DNA of 64,000 nt from Massilia aurea (GCF_014200505.1 NZ_JACHBX010000001.1:1488001-1552000); one strand, 5' to 3'. Positions 36,415 through 45,156 are shown, counted from the first letter of the stretch. Notes: generated from the sequence alone by a model not told the origin. Numbers and translations: made by a program.

Positions 36415-36507
36415 GGCCGAACCCGGCCGTTCGGCCCAGCATAGCAGGTTGCTGAGCTGGAAAATTCACAGACAGTCACGATAGGCCGCTGTCGACCCGA
36501 AGCGGAC
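36415..36507. repeat. array repeat, copy 8
   Basis: GTCCGGTTATGGCCGAACCC on the left, CATAGCAGGTTGCTGAGCTG in the centre, CGACCCGAAGCGGAC on the right, ending exactly at the stop codon of the next gene. Confidence 0.85.
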
Positions 36508-36804
36508 CTAGGCGGCTGCCTTGGCAGAGAATGCATTAGCACGCTCAGAAAGTAATTGAGCATGCCACTTCTCGAGAAATTTCCCTTCCGCTTCCACACC
36601 CTTGTCCTTATAGAGCCGTTCAGCCCACCTGCCCTCAGAGCGCTGAACAAAGGCATAGCCATCATCGTTAAGATCCGAATTGAGAAGTTCTGTCTTCGAA
36701 GTCACGTGTTCCAGTGAGGCTGGCATAGCGTTGATCAAATAGTCATGTTGTCCCAAAAAACTCAAAAGTTGCCAAAACCGTCGCTGAATGACGCCGTACT
36801 TCAC
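36508..36804 (-). CDS. hypothetical soluble protein
   Basis: A 98-residue protein (MKYGVIQRRFWQLLSFLGQH ... EKWHAQLLSERANAFSAKAA), mostly helical, unrecognised. Its size and charged composition would fit an orphan immunity protein, but nothing specific supports that. Its TAG stop begins at the base after repeat 8. Confidence 0.6.
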   Translation of the reverse strand: MKYGVIQRRFWQLLSFLGQHDYLINAMPASLEHVTSKTELLNSDLNDDGYAFVQRSEGRWAERLYKDKGVEAEGKFLEKWHAQLLSERANAFSAKAAA

Positions 36805-36835
36805 TTCTGGGAAGCCGGCTCGCCGATGCGTAGCT

Positions 36836-37261
36836 TCACACTCGATTTGCTATTGGACCGATATGATTTTGAAGTCCTGTGCAGGCCGTGGCGGCCACTT
36901 TTTGCTCATAGCTTCCTTTCAATCTTAGTCCAGTTTTGGCCGAACCCGGCCGTTCAGGCCAGCATAGCAGGTGGCCAGGTTGAAAAGTCACTGACTGTCT
37001 CGACAAGACGCTGTCGAACCAAGCTGTGTAGAAACCCAAGAAAAATCGTCGGATGAAAAATCGAGCCCCAGAACGGCCGCTATGCGATTTTCTTGAGGTC
37101 GGGAGGGGCACACTAAGCATGAAATTTTCAAGTTTTTGCACAGCCTGGACCCATTTCAGACGCTCAGTACGACTAGCGTCAACTACGAGACTAACCTTCT
37201 TTGACGCCACGTACGGTGTCGCTTCACCAACCACAAGCAACACCGCTATGCGATCAGCCAT
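36836..37261 (-). CDS. hypothetical ORF that reads through repeat 9 and an inserted element
   Basis: The first 34 codons (MADRIAVLLVVGEATPYVAS, KKVSLVVDASRTERL) look coding and start 5 bp after the preceding lipoprotein gene's stop. The frame then continues through array repeat 9 and the 130 bp element inside it before stopping at 36836. The original gene probably ended near the repeat, about 37160, and the insertion removed its stop. Low confidence. Confidence 0.3.
   Translation of the reverse strand: MADRIAVLLVVGEATPYVASKKVSLVVDASRTERLKWVQAVQKLENFMLSVPLPTSRKSHSGRSGARFFIRRFFLGFYTAWFDSVLSRQSVTFQPGHLLCWPERPGSAKTGLRLKGSYEQKVAATACTGLQNHIGPIANRV
36928..37161. repeat. array repeat, copy 9, interrupted
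   Basis: Left part 36928-37018 (GTCCAGTTTTGGCCGAACCC ... CATAGCAGGTGGCCAGG ... GACGCTGTCGAA) and right part 37149-37161 (ACCCATTTCAGAC). A 130 bp element separates them inside the right arm. Confidence 0.75.
37019..37148. mobile_element. 130 bp non-autonomous element with IS1182-like ends
   Basis: Left end CCAAGCTGTGTAGAAACC, right end reversed CCAGGCTGTGCAAAAACTTG: terminal inverted repeats shared with the 1.5 kb IS at 42011. The interior codes for nothing and does not match the IS interior, so it behaves like a MITE. It sits inside array repeat 9. Confidence 0.65.
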
Positions 37262-37266
37262 CTACA

Positions 37267-37596
37267 CTATTTTGCAGTTTTCTCATATTCGCTTTTGCCA
37301 TCCGTTATATGACCTGTTTTTTTATCGACTGAGTAAGTGAGCAGTTCAGATGGAACTTGCAACAGTCCGTCCTTGTAAACTGCGGGCATGCTGTGCGTCC
37401 GAGTGCTTGAATCAACGAAGCTAGGCATTGTGCGCTTCACAAGATATGTGTCACCATTTTTTTGGATATCGAGGGATATATTTAATTTAGATCCACCATC
37501 TTGAATGCGGCTCCATTTTCCAACGAAAGCGTCACTGTTCGAATTTCCGCATCCTGCAATAAACAAACAAGAAAGCCAAAATAGATTTTTCTTCAT
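37267..37596 (-). CDS. small putative lipoprotein
   Basis: A 109-residue exported protein with lipobox FIAGC (Cys16) and a beta-rich mature domain beginning DAFVGKWSRIQDGGSKLN, a pattern seen in small lipocalin-like or META-type lipoproteins. Function unknown. Notably AT-rich, like other genes of the array. Confidence 0.7.
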   Translation of the reverse strand: MKKNLFWLSCLFIAGCGNSNSDAFVGKWSRIQDGGSKLNISLDIQKNGDTYLVKRTMPSFVDSSTRTHSMPAVYKDGLLQVPSELLTYSVDKKTGHITDGKSEYEKTAK

Positions 37597-37829
37597 ACGT
37601 ATCCTATGTTTTTATGATGATAAATTACTGCTAGGCAGTTAGAGACTCTCTACGGCTGACAAGCCCCTCGCTACTAGGTGCTAGTCACGTCCGGCATAGT
37701 TTACCATGTGGAAGTTTGGGGAGACTGCCCTAGCGGGGCCTAATTAGGCGCAGCATTAGCACTGCCCAAACATCGTTTGCGGGTTCGGTTTACGTCTGGT
37801 GCAACATGAAGCGATGGCTCGACGTGATC

Positions 37830-37887
37830 GTCTGCTTGTGGCCGGTTCCTGCCTGTCGCGACCGGCTGGTTCCGACCCTAAGCGGCC
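37830..37887. repeat. array repeat, copy 10 (short form)
   Basis: GTCTGCTTGTGGCCGGTTCC, CTGTCGCGACCGGCTGG, CGACCCTAAGCGGCC: nearly identical to copy 7. Confidence 0.75.
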
Positions 37888-37948
37888 CTCCGGTTCCAGT
37901 CTCCTGCGGTCATCGTGCATGTCCTGCCTGCTGCATCAGCACATGAGT

Positions 37949-38356
37949 TCACTCACGATTTGTGTCCAATCCGACATTAACATTGAGTCCTGATGCATCC
38001 ATGCCGCCGCTAAATGCTACATTGAGCAGCTTGTGCGAATTTTCCCAAGTTTTGCGGTCATAGCTTGACCAGTATTTGTAGATGTAAATATCTCGCCCAA
38101 ATGTGAGGCTGCCGGTTACGGACTGGCTGCCCTTCAATAAAGATCCACGCGTGGTCACTTTCAGTGGAACGGGTGAATTAGCCGGGATATGGAGAACAAA
38201 CTCACCTTCACCTAGCGGCGGCGTACCCATCTTCACAACCGGAAGTGCAGAAATCATGTCTGTAGGTGCAGGCATCGCTGCGGGTGCAGGCACCGTAGTA
38301 GCGCAACCTGCGGTGAACAGAACAATTAAAGCAAGCCCGACGATGCACTTTTTCAT
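37949..38356 (-). CDS. putative lipoprotein
   Basis: A 135-residue exported protein with lipobox LFTAGC (Cys18) and a Pro/Ala linker. The mature part includes LHIPANSPVPLKVTTRGSLL and RDIYIYKYWSSYDRKTWENS. No recognised domain. Single gene between repeats 10 and 11. Confidence 0.7.
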   Translation of the reverse strand: MKKCIVGLALIVLFTAGCATTVPAPAAMPAPTDMISALPVVKMGTPPLGEGEFVLHIPANSPVPLKVTTRGSLLKGSQSVTGSLTFGRDIYIYKYWSSYDRKTWENSHKLLNVAFSGGMDASGLNVNVGLDTNRE

Positions 38357-38414
38357 TCCATCCTCTGTATGTCGATAAATTAATTGAACTCTACGGTATC
38401 TAGCAAATTTGTAC

Positions 38415-38517
38415 GACCGCTTATGGCCGAACCCGGCCGTTCACATCAGCTTAGCAATTCGCACGGCTTGAAAAAGCACTGACTGTCACGACAGGCCGCT
38501 ACCTACCCGGCGCGGAG
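38415..38517. repeat. array repeat, copy 11
   Basis: GACCGCTTATGGCCGAACCC on the left, CAGCTTAGCAATTCGCACGG in the centre, GACTGTCACGACAGGCCGCT and TACCCGGCGCGGA on the right. Confidence 0.8.
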
Positions 38518-38556
38518 ATGGCGACCTTATGCGCTCTATCTAATCCGCTGCCAGAC

Positions 38557-39054
38557 TCACTTCGTTGGGACCGAAGATAACGCTGGATGATCGAATTCGC
38601 ATTTATGCATGAGCCAGAGTGAAATGCACAATGCGACAAGGTTTATGCCGATGGCGAAGCGCGCACCCGGTTGTCCCAGGTTGATACTGAATTGCGCACC
38701 AAATCCCGAACCGAAAAAGCCGACTTGAAATGGTGACAGCTTGGCGAAGACCTGAAGTTGCACACCGCAAAACACTGTGTAGCCGAGAAAGGGTGTCTGT
38801 AGCAGAGGTGTCTGTATAAACCAGAAAATCACATTTCGGTATAGGGCGTGCCGAGTGCCTTCAAGCATTTGCACACCACACCATATACCCCATAGAAAAA
38901 ACCCCATGCCGAGTGCGAAGGGAACGATATTTGTTGGGGCTAGCTCCTGACCTTGCAGAACTGCGGTCATGCTTGAGCCGAATCCAAGTGCCCCGCCACC
39001 GATAGACAGGACGCCAAGTCCACGACGTTGCCAGTTACTCAAGGAGCCGATCAT
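38557..39054 (-). CDS. membrane protein, unrecognised
   Basis: A 165-residue protein with about four hydrophobic segments (about 12-32, 42-62, 75-105, 130-152). N-terminus MIGSLSNWQRRGLGVLSIGG; a C-terminal hydrophilic tail. No recognised family; single gene between repeats 11 and 12. Confidence 0.65.
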   Translation of the reverse strand: MIGSLSNWQRRGLGVLSIGGGALGFGSSMTAVLQGQELAPTNIVPFALGMGFFLWGIWCGVQMLEGTRHALYRNVIFWFIQTPLLQTPFLGYTVFCGVQLQVFAKLSPFQVGFFGSGFGAQFSINLGQPGARFAIGINLVALCISLWLMHKCEFDHPALSSVPTK

Positions 39055-39180
39055 GTGAATCTGCGCATTGTTTTTTGTTGAAGATGCGCGAGATTACCAG
39101 ACTACAGCTCGGAGGAAATGCTCGGATTCTCACCACGACAGACAGGAAACGATATATCAGCGCTTATGCCTTCTCGAGAA

Positions 39181-39283
39181 GTCCGCTTTTGGCCGAACCC
39201 GGGCGTTCAGCTGAGCATATCAGGTCACCAAGGCGGAAAAGTCGCGGACTGTCACGAAGGGCAGGAACCGACCCAAAGCAGAC
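39181..39283. repeat. array repeat, copy 12
   Basis: GTCCGCTTTTGGCCGAACCC on the left, GAGCATATCAGGTCACCAAG in the centre, CGACCCAAAGCAGAC on the right. One of the clearest copies, 103 bp. Confidence 0.88.
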
Positions 39284-39381
39284 GTTCAGAAGGTTGGGTC
39301 TAGCACTTTATTGAGGGCCGCATCTTCCAAGGGCACTCGTGATGGCAGCTTGCAGGCGGATCTATAGATTCTTATCCATCA

Positions 39382-40446
39382 TTACGTCCGCTTGACCAGC
39401 TCGACGCGCCGGTTCTTTGCACGTCCCGTATCGTCGTTGTTAGCTGCCACCGGCTTGGTATCACCTAGGCCTAGAGTACTGAGGCGCTCCTTAGCGATAC
39501 CTGTAGCAATCAGTGAGCCCATTACGGCGTCCGCACGCTGCTGCGACAATGTCTTGTTGTGAGCCGGATCACCAACATTATCCGTATGGCCCTCAATAGT
39601 CAGATTCAAGGAGGGGTTCTTATCCAACAGTTTTGCAATCTCATCCACTGCAAGTCTGCCATCCGGCCGGATACCCGCTTTATCGGTATCGAAGTTGATA
39701 TACAACGCAACGTGCCCGTCCTTCCCCAGCGCGTTCCACATCTCGTCGGCCTTGATGAAACTGACTCGCTGCTGCATAGGTTTTTCTTCCAGTGTCGTGA
39801 CACTGACATTCAAACCATCGTCAAACAAAGAAAAACTGAGCCAGATGTTCCTGTCAGGCGCACGCAGCAGGTATTGCGCATATACCGGAACATCTCCCGG
39901 CAAATCGGCCGGAAGGTTGGGTAGCCGCAATCGCTGGAGGATGGATTTGGTTTCGCCATTGCGCGCGACGAATACTGGATCAGCAGGGCCCACTGCGTCT
40001 ACGCGGACTGCGCCGAGCGCTCGAAATGCGCTGTCGTAGTTGCGGTAGGCCTCCAACAACGACATTTTTACTACACTTAGCGGGAACCAGCGCTGCTGGT
40101 ATCGGCCCTCGACAGAACGCAGTTCATTGCCCGCAATCACATAAATCTGGTCGAATTGCTGTTCCTCGTTATGATAGCCCTCCGTTCCCGCTGGCCTGTC
40201 AACGTAGGGAAACGCTGGTAGTTTGGTAGACGTTATAGGCACGCTTTGCAAATCAAAAGGTGTGACGGCACTGCTGATGGCTGGGTTGCCAATAGGTGTC
40301 GCTTGCGAACGTGCACGTGTTGAATCTGCTGTCGAGGTAGTAGTCGCCGCCGTTGTCTCTGCAGTAGTGGCGTCATCGCGCTTACAGGCGCTTAAGGAGA
40401 TAAGTGCAGAGAGAGCCGCTGTTGTAATCTTAGTGGCATTAGACAT
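39382..40446 (-). CDS. OmpA-family lipoprotein (peptidoglycan-binding C-terminus)
   Basis: A 354-residue protein with a signal peptide and likely lipobox (LISLSAC), a Thr/Ala-rich linker, a middle domain of unknown role, and a C-terminal OmpA/MotB domain (about residues 245-350): INFDTDKAGIRPDGRLAVDE, IEGHTDNVGDPAHN, LSQQRADAV and NRRVELVKR. Such domains bind peptidoglycan non-covalently. It is the largest gene in the array and sits alone between repeats 12 and 13. Confidence 0.85.
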   Translation of the reverse strand: MSNATKITTAALSALISLSACKRDDATTAETTAATTTSTADSTRARSQATPIGNPAISSAVTPFDLQSVPITSTKLPAFPYVDRPAGTEGYHNEEQQFDQIYVIAGNELRSVEGRYQQRWFPLSVVKMSLLEAYRNYDSAFRALGAVRVDAVGPADPVFVARNGETKSILQRLRLPNLPADLPGDVPVYAQYLLRAPDRNIWLSFSLFDDGLNVSVTTLEEKPMQQRVSFIKADEMWNALGKDGHVALYINFDTDKAGIRPDGRLAVDEIAKLLDKNPSLNLTIEGHTDNVGDPAHNKTLSQQRADAVMGSLIATGIAKERLSTLGLGDTKPVAANNDDTGRAKNRRVELVKRT

Positions 40447-40869
40447 TAATATTTTCTTGGAAAGTTTTTAGAGTTATTGTATGGCACTAGTAGTTAAAAT
40501 AATTGAATGGCCAATACAGCTTAATATGCAACGCCGTTCAACTTTTGAGTCTAGAGGAAAAGTCTACCTAACTAGTGACACGATAAAAGCACACATATTT
40601 ACTGTCTAGGAACAAGTCGCATAAAATAGGATACAAATAGGAGACACGACGTACAAAGGGCTGCACGGTCAATCAAGGGCCCCTTTTAGCGGAAATAGGC
40701 CAGTTGACCAAGCTTAGCAGGCTGCCAGGATGAATCCAATAGCCGCCGTGACAGGCCGGAAACGACCCATTGCGGACCTTAAGCAAGGTACCGCATACGC
40801 CAACGGGTCAACCCTTCTTCCCTAATTAGCGCAAACATGGGGCCTCGTTACTCGTCATTGCCGCTGATT
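40447..40869. other. intergenic space holding array repeat 13
   Basis: 423 bp; the part from 40447 to 40670 is AT-rich and has no gene. Repeat 13 fills 40678-40777. Nothing else seen. Confidence 0.55.
40678..40777. repeat. array repeat, copy 13
   Basis: A diverged copy: GGGCCCCTTTTAGCGGAAAT on the left, AGCTTAGCAGGCTGCCAGGA in the centre, CGACCCATTGCGGAC on the right. Confidence 0.75.
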
Positions 40870-41370
40870 TTATTGCCACTGGTCCTGGTCCATGATGCCT
40901 ACGCCCAGTTGCTCGCACAGGCCCACGAACTTGTCGCCGTCGTGCTCATCGACCAGCACGACATTCCAAATGTCGTCTCCGTCGTCCATTACGATCATCC
41001 GCTTGCCGAACTTCGGTGCGTGTTCCAGCAGGGTATCGAGCAGTACGCTGATCCGCGCCGGCCCCTGCGGCGGTTCATCAGGCAAATCAGGCGCCGGCAG
41101 CTGGCGCGTGTTACACATGCACAACATCATTTCTTCGAACGTGTCGTTATCCTTGAAGTCGGCCTGCACGGCCAGCTCGATTGAAGCCAATTCTTCCATC
41201 AGAGTAAAAAATTCCGGCATGCTTTCGCTGTTGTCCACTGTCGAACGTGCCTGTTCGGCTAGTTCCGGCGTGCCGCTTACGAGCTCAAGCCAGCGTACAA
41301 AAGCATCACTCTCACTGAGTTCATAAGTATGTCCCTCTTGGGAGGCGCTAATGTCGCTAGATGTCGTCAT
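40870..41370 (-). CDS. hypothetical acidic protein
   Basis: A 166-residue strongly acidic soluble protein (SDAFVRWLELVSGTPELAEQ; MDDGDDIWNVVLVDEHDGDK). No signal peptide, no recognised family. Acidic, compact proteins of this size are common among immunity proteins, but no toxin is adjacent. Single gene between repeats 13 and 14. Confidence 0.65.
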   Translation of the reverse strand: MTTSSDISASQEGHTYELSESDAFVRWLELVSGTPELAEQARSTVDNSESMPEFFTLMEELASIELAVQADFKDNDTFEEMMLCMCNTRQLPAPDLPDEPPQGPARISVLLDTLLEHAPKFGKRMIVMDDGDDIWNVVLVDEHDGDKFVGLCEQLGVGIMDQDQWQ

Positions 41371-41487
41371 GGGTAGGTCAATCCTGAAAGATTATTAGAG
41401 TAATAACAATATCATAGTAAACTTCCCGCCTCTATACCAATGCGAGCAGAAAATTAACTTTCCTCGTAATGCTGGTTTCGGCCAAAA

Positions 41488-41591
41488 GACCGCTTCTGGC
41501 CGAACCCGGCTGTTGAGCTGAGCATATCAGGTCACAATGGCAGAAAAAAGCGCAGACTGTCACCAAGGGCAGGAACCGACCCATGACAGAC
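41488..41591. repeat. array repeat, copy 14
   Basis: GACCGCTTCTGGCCGAACCC on the left, GAGCATATCAGGTCACAATG in the centre, CGACCCATGACAGAC on the right. Confidence 0.82.
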
Positions 41592-41610
41592 GTCCGTCTT
41601 GCCAATGAGG

Positions 41611-41955
41611 TCAGCGCACGTCTGCGCAGTAGACATCGCGCAGCTCGCTACAAGCCTCGTCGAAGTGTTCGAGGTACGACTTACAAAACGTAGACTCATC
41701 CGCTGCGGAGTCAAGCCATGCCGCCAGTCTAGTAAGACCAGTGCGCTCAGAAAAAGCGATCAGGTCGCTGATTGCAGTCGATCCCACATCTTGCAGTGGT
41801 CCAAAAGAACCGGAATTTCTGACTGCATAGTCTATCCACCACATCCAATAAACGCCCGACTCGGCTGGACTAAGGGAATCCGCCCCTTCATCATTTAGCT
41901 TCTGGAGGACGACAGCGCCTGTATCGATGAGCCAGGTTTCAAGGTCAAGCATCAT
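41611..41955 (-). CDS. hypothetical acidic protein, faintly DUF4375/DMP19-like
   Basis: A 114-residue acidic helical protein. The segment ESGVYWMWWIDYAVRNSGSF followed by AISDLIAFSERTG faintly resembles DUF4375/DMP19-type small proteins (a W-x-x-D-x-x-V-x-N-x-G core), some of which accompany toxins. Not a firm match. Single gene between repeats 14 and 15, stop 19 bp from repeat 14. Confidence 0.6.
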   Translation of the reverse strand: MMLDLETWLIDTGAVVLQKLNDEGADSLSPAESGVYWMWWIDYAVRNSGSFGPLQDVGSTAISDLIAFSERTGLTRLAAWLDSAADESTFCKSYLEHFDEACSELRDVYCADVR

Positions 41956-42010
41956 TAGTGGGTTCCCTGCCGAGTTTGAATCGTTAGCTGTTTAAGCGTC
42001 CGCTCTTGGC

Positions 42011-43489
42011 CCAGGCTGTGTAAAAACGTAGCGTCGTGTAAACGGACGTCGTCCGGTAACCGTTAAGACAGTATCTCATCAAGACGGATGCAAAATGAAG
42101 CGCTTCATTGAAGGCGAGGATCGTGGCCAAGGCACTCTGTTGCCCGAACTCTTGGACGACTACGTGGCCGAAGATAATCCAGTGCGAGTGGTCGATGTAT
42201 TCGTGGACGAACTTGACCTTGGCCTCCTGGGCTTCACTCGGGTGCAACCAGCAAAGACGGGCCGGCCCGCTTACCATCCCGCAGTTCTTCTCAAACTTTA
42301 CATTTATGGCTACCTTAACCGCATCCAATCGAGCCGTCGGCTCGAGCGCGAAGCGCAGCGCAATGTCGAGCTGATGTGGTTGACGCAACGCTTGGCGCCG
42401 GACTTCAAGACGATCGCGAACTTCCGCAAAGGTAATGGCAAAGCGATCCGCAATGTGTGCCGGCAGTTTGTCGTGCTGTGCCAGCAACTGGACCTGTTCT
42501 CGGACGCGGTTGTGGCGATCGACGGCAGCAAATTCAAGGCAGTCAACAGCAGCGACCGCAACTTTACCCAAGCAAAGCTCAAGCGCCGGATGGAAGAAAT
42601 CGAGGCCAATATCGGCCGCTATTTGGCGGAACTGGACACGGCTGACAGGCAGGAGCCGGCGGTAAAGCAAGCGCGTAGCGCCCGACTGAACGACAAGATA
42701 TCAGCGATGAAATTGCAGATGGCCGCGCTTAGAGAAATTGAAGCGAAGCTGGAGGAGACTGGCGAAACGCAGATCTCGCTGACCAATCCAGGGCGAGGAA
42801 ATTTTGACGTGCAAGCAAGCCGGCATTGCCGTGCTGGTGCCGGCTACCAGAACATCGAACGCCAAGGCCGACGACAGATTCGACAAGGCAGATTTCGTCT
42901 ATGACCGGGAGAAGAACGAGTACCGTTGCCCGGCGGGTCAGGCACTGATCTGGCGTTTCGCCGGCGTTGACAAAGGCATGACGCTCAACCGTTATTGGAG
43001 CTCGAATTGCAAGACCTGCCCGCTCAAGGGCAGGTGCACGCCTAGCCAACAGCGCCGGGTGACGCGCTGGGAGCACCAGGACGTGCTCGACGACATGCAG
43101 GAGCAGCTTGAACGGAGCCCGGATGCCATGCGGATCCGGCGTTGCTCAGTCGAGCATCCATTCGGGACCATCAAGTCCTGGATGGGGGCAACGCATTTCA
43201 TGACAAAAGGACTGGAACGCGTGAAGATCGAAATGAGCCTGCACGTGCTCGCCTATAACTTCAAACGGTTGATGTCCTTGTTTGGGGTCGCTGGCATGAT
43301 AGAAGCAATTAAGGCGTACGCCTTTTTATTGGACCTGCAGTGCGTGTTTGGAGCGGGTGCCGTGCTGATCAGATCAGTATCCTCAAAAAACCGGCACTGC
43401 TCCCTGATTACCCTAAAGCGCCGTACCATAAGCATCGGCGGGTACAGTTCCACTGCCAAAGCCTGCTTCTAAGTTTTTACGCAGCCTGG
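42011..43489 (+). mobile_element. IS1182-family insertion sequence, internally deleted
   Basis: 1479 bp with terminal inverted repeats CCAGGCTGTGTAAAAACG and (reversed) CCAGGCTGCGTAAAAACTT. It carries one transposase gene broken into two frames. It replaced the centre of an array repeat. Confidence 0.82.
42095..43472 (+). pseudogene. IS1182-family transposase with internal deletion and frameshift
   Basis: The first frame (42095-42904) gives the N-terminal domain (MKRFIEGEDRGQGTLLPELL; YHPAVLLKLYIYGYLNRI) and the first catalytic region VVAIDGSKFKAV, up to GETQISLTNPG. The sequence then shifts frame and resumes at TCKQAGIAVLVPATRTSNAK, with FDKADFVYDREKNEYRCPAG, CTPSQQRRVTRWEH and the C-terminal VEHPFGTIKSW (final Glu). 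Compared with the family, roughly 60-70 residues around the second catalytic Asp are missing, so the enzyme cannot be active. Confidence 0.85.
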
Positions 43490-43517
43490 AGCCATTGCGG
43501 ACATTCGAGCTGCAATG

Positions 43518-43931
43518 TCAATCAGTCGCGACGACGCTTGCCTTCGGCGGCGCATCGGGACATTCGTCTGCCCAGCGCGTGACTGTCATGTCGCGCAACT
43601 GTTCTCCGATGGAATCCATGCGGAGGCATTTCCCTTTTTTGGAGTAGTAAAGGATGCACCGTGAGCTGTCCATGGAGCACGAGTCCACCTCGAAAATTTT
43701 GTGGCCAGTGAGCTGCAATTCAGCACCGCTGTATTCGTAACCGTCCGACGAATGCCGCCGTGTCGGCCTCCAGCCCTGCTTGAGAAGCTTGGCACGCGCC
43801 GGTAGCAGCGCTTCGCCCTCGGCGATGCCTGCAGGTCCGCGCTGGTTGCCTTTGTGCACTCCGTCAGCTAAAGCCGCGCCGGCGGCGAAGCAGCATCCGG
43901 CCAAGGCAACAGTCGTGATCAAGCTCCTCAT
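43518..43931 (-). CDS. putative periplasmic immunity protein for a lysozyme-like effector
   Basis: A 137-residue exported protein with a signal peptide (cleavage near ALA-DGVHKG) and cysteines suggesting disulphides (VDSCSMDSSRCILYY, GKCLRM, DECPDAPP). Its ATG overlaps the stop of the decayed lysozyme-like effector gene (ATGA). Immunity to a peptidoglycan hydrolase has to act in the periplasm, which fits the signal peptide. The family is not recognised. It remains intact while the effector is broken. Confidence 0.68.
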   Translation of the reverse strand: MRSLITTVALAGCCFAAGAALADGVHKGNQRGPAGIAEGEALLPARAKLLKQGWRPTRRHSSDGYEYSGAELQLTGHKIFEVDSCSMDSSRCILYYSKKGKCLRMDSIGEQLRDMTVTRWADECPDAPPKASVVATD

Positions 43932-44544
43932 TTCCCCGTTCCTCCGGCGGCTCTGCAGCTCGCCAAAAATTCTGAATATTCGACATAGGGCTGCGGTGGA
44001 TAATGGTTGGCAAGCCCAGGCCCCTCAGGCAGCGCGGCCCATTTGAGCGCCGCCTTTGGCATCGCGCCTGCCACGTCCCCCACCTTGATCTTGTCGATCA
44101 CGCCGATGGTGCGCAGCATGTCCACGGCGATGAGGTCCTGCGTGTTCGGCGTGAAGTCGGTAAGTCGGTAAGTCCTATCTTGCCGCCGAACTGGCGCCAT
44201 GTGTCAACTGTGATTTGATACATGCCGGCAGCGTGGTCCTACCTCCGAACCCCGCGCCCGGATGGGTCGAGGTGTCCGTAAATCGCCAAGGGTCATTTTT
44301 CTTGCCCTTGACCGCGCTATATTTAAAGTCATAGCCGCCGCACTCGGAAGCTGCGATCGCTTTGAGATAGGCCGCGGCATTCGGATCGGCCTGATACACC
44401 TTGTTCTCCTCGTGTCGAGTATTCTTCTCCAGCGCGACGCGGATGGCCTTCGCCTCAGCGCTCTCCTTTAGGCGTTGTCGTTGCGCGGGCTTGGTGCCGG
44501 AGGGTCCTGCCCGTTGGTGATGTTATGGTGGCTGCTGCGCTCAT
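43928..44544 (-). pseudogene. decayed T6SS lysozyme-like effector (lambda endolysin/GH104 type)
   Basis: Three frames together encode a lambda R-like lysozyme: ATG at 44544 (GGAGACACG upstream), a helical linker (KPAQRQRLKESAEAKAIRVA), then AAYLKAIAASECGGYDFKYS with the catalytic Glu, THPGAGFGGRTTLPA, MYQITVDTWRQFGGKIGLTD, DFTPNTQDLIAVDMLRTIGV and KWAALPEGPGLANHYPP. The frame is broken by an early change near 44510-44525, a loss of 4 nt at about 44224 and an 8 bp tandem duplication (CGGTAAGT twice, 44158-44173). Such enzymes cleave peptidoglycan glycan strands. Sits between a PAAR gene and an immunity gene. Confidence 0.82.
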
Positions 44545-44553
44545 CGTGTCTCC

Positions 44554-45144
44554 TCAAACATCAATGTCGATGTCGTCGGCTTCGGCGGTCGACGACAGCA
44601 TGTGGGTATTGCCTTGACCGTCTGATACGCCGTGCTCGATTTTGCCGGAGGCCCGGACAATTGTGTATTCCGCGTGCGCCAAAATCTCGCCACTGTGCGC
44701 GTCAATTAGGACGAAGTGGTCGTCGCAAGAGGCGTCCTTCGAGGCAGCAGCTTGGTTAGGCTGCAAACTGTCAGCTGTCGCCGCGGCCGCTGCCGCTGCC
44801 GCCGTAGCGATCGGCGCAGTCGAGGCGCGTGCGCCCGACCCTAAGCCGACTTCAATCGTGTCGGTTATCTGGGAGGCAATCAGCGTAGCTCCGCACGACG
44901 TCTTCATGCCCTCGACCGCGATGCTAATGCCCATCATGCTGGCGTTCATGGCGCCCTCAACGATCACGGGCGAACCCGAGCATTTAGGACCGTGGACTCG
45001 GTGCCCGACCCCAGCAGCAGGCTTGCCGTGAATAATAAGGAACTGGTGCCCCTCAACAACGATTCCGCCATGCGAGGTCCTGTCCCCCACCCTGATGATT
45101 GCTTTGTCTCCCGACTTGCCTTCCCTTCTGCCGCGTGGCGGCAC
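44554..45144 (-). CDS. PAAR protein with C-terminal extension
   Basis: A 196-residue protein. The PAAR domain (IIRVGDRTSHGGIVVEGHQF; HRVHGPKCSGSPVIVEG; KTSCGATLIAS) is followed by an Ala-rich linker and a beta-sandwich-like tail (DDHFVLIDAHSGEILAHAEY ... HGVSDGQGNTHML), as in T6SS spike proteins whose tail docks a cargo effector. It begins at a GTG (45142-45144), with an in-frame TAA five codons upstream. The lysozyme-like effector follows 9 bp downstream, so this is its probable carrier. Confidence 0.83.
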   Translation of the reverse strand: MPPRGRREGKSGDKAIIRVGDRTSHGGIVVEGHQFLIIHGKPAAGVGHRVHGPKCSGSPVIVEGAMNASMMGISIAVEGMKTSCGATLIASQITDTIEVGLGSGARASTAPIATAAAAAAAATADSLQPNQAAASKDASCDDHFVLIDAHSGEILAHAEYTIVRASGKIEHGVSDGQGNTHMLSSTAEADDIDIDV

Positions 45145-45156
45145 GGTCTTGCTTGA

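Larger units (their letters stand above)
41998..43502. repeat. array repeat, copy 15, split by an IS1182-like element
   Basis: Only the outer ends remain: GTCCGCTCTTGGC at 41998-42010 and AGCCATTGCGGAC at 43490-43502. The roughly 75 bp centre is gone and the space is filled by the IS. Both ends are in the standard orientation. Confidence 0.7.
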
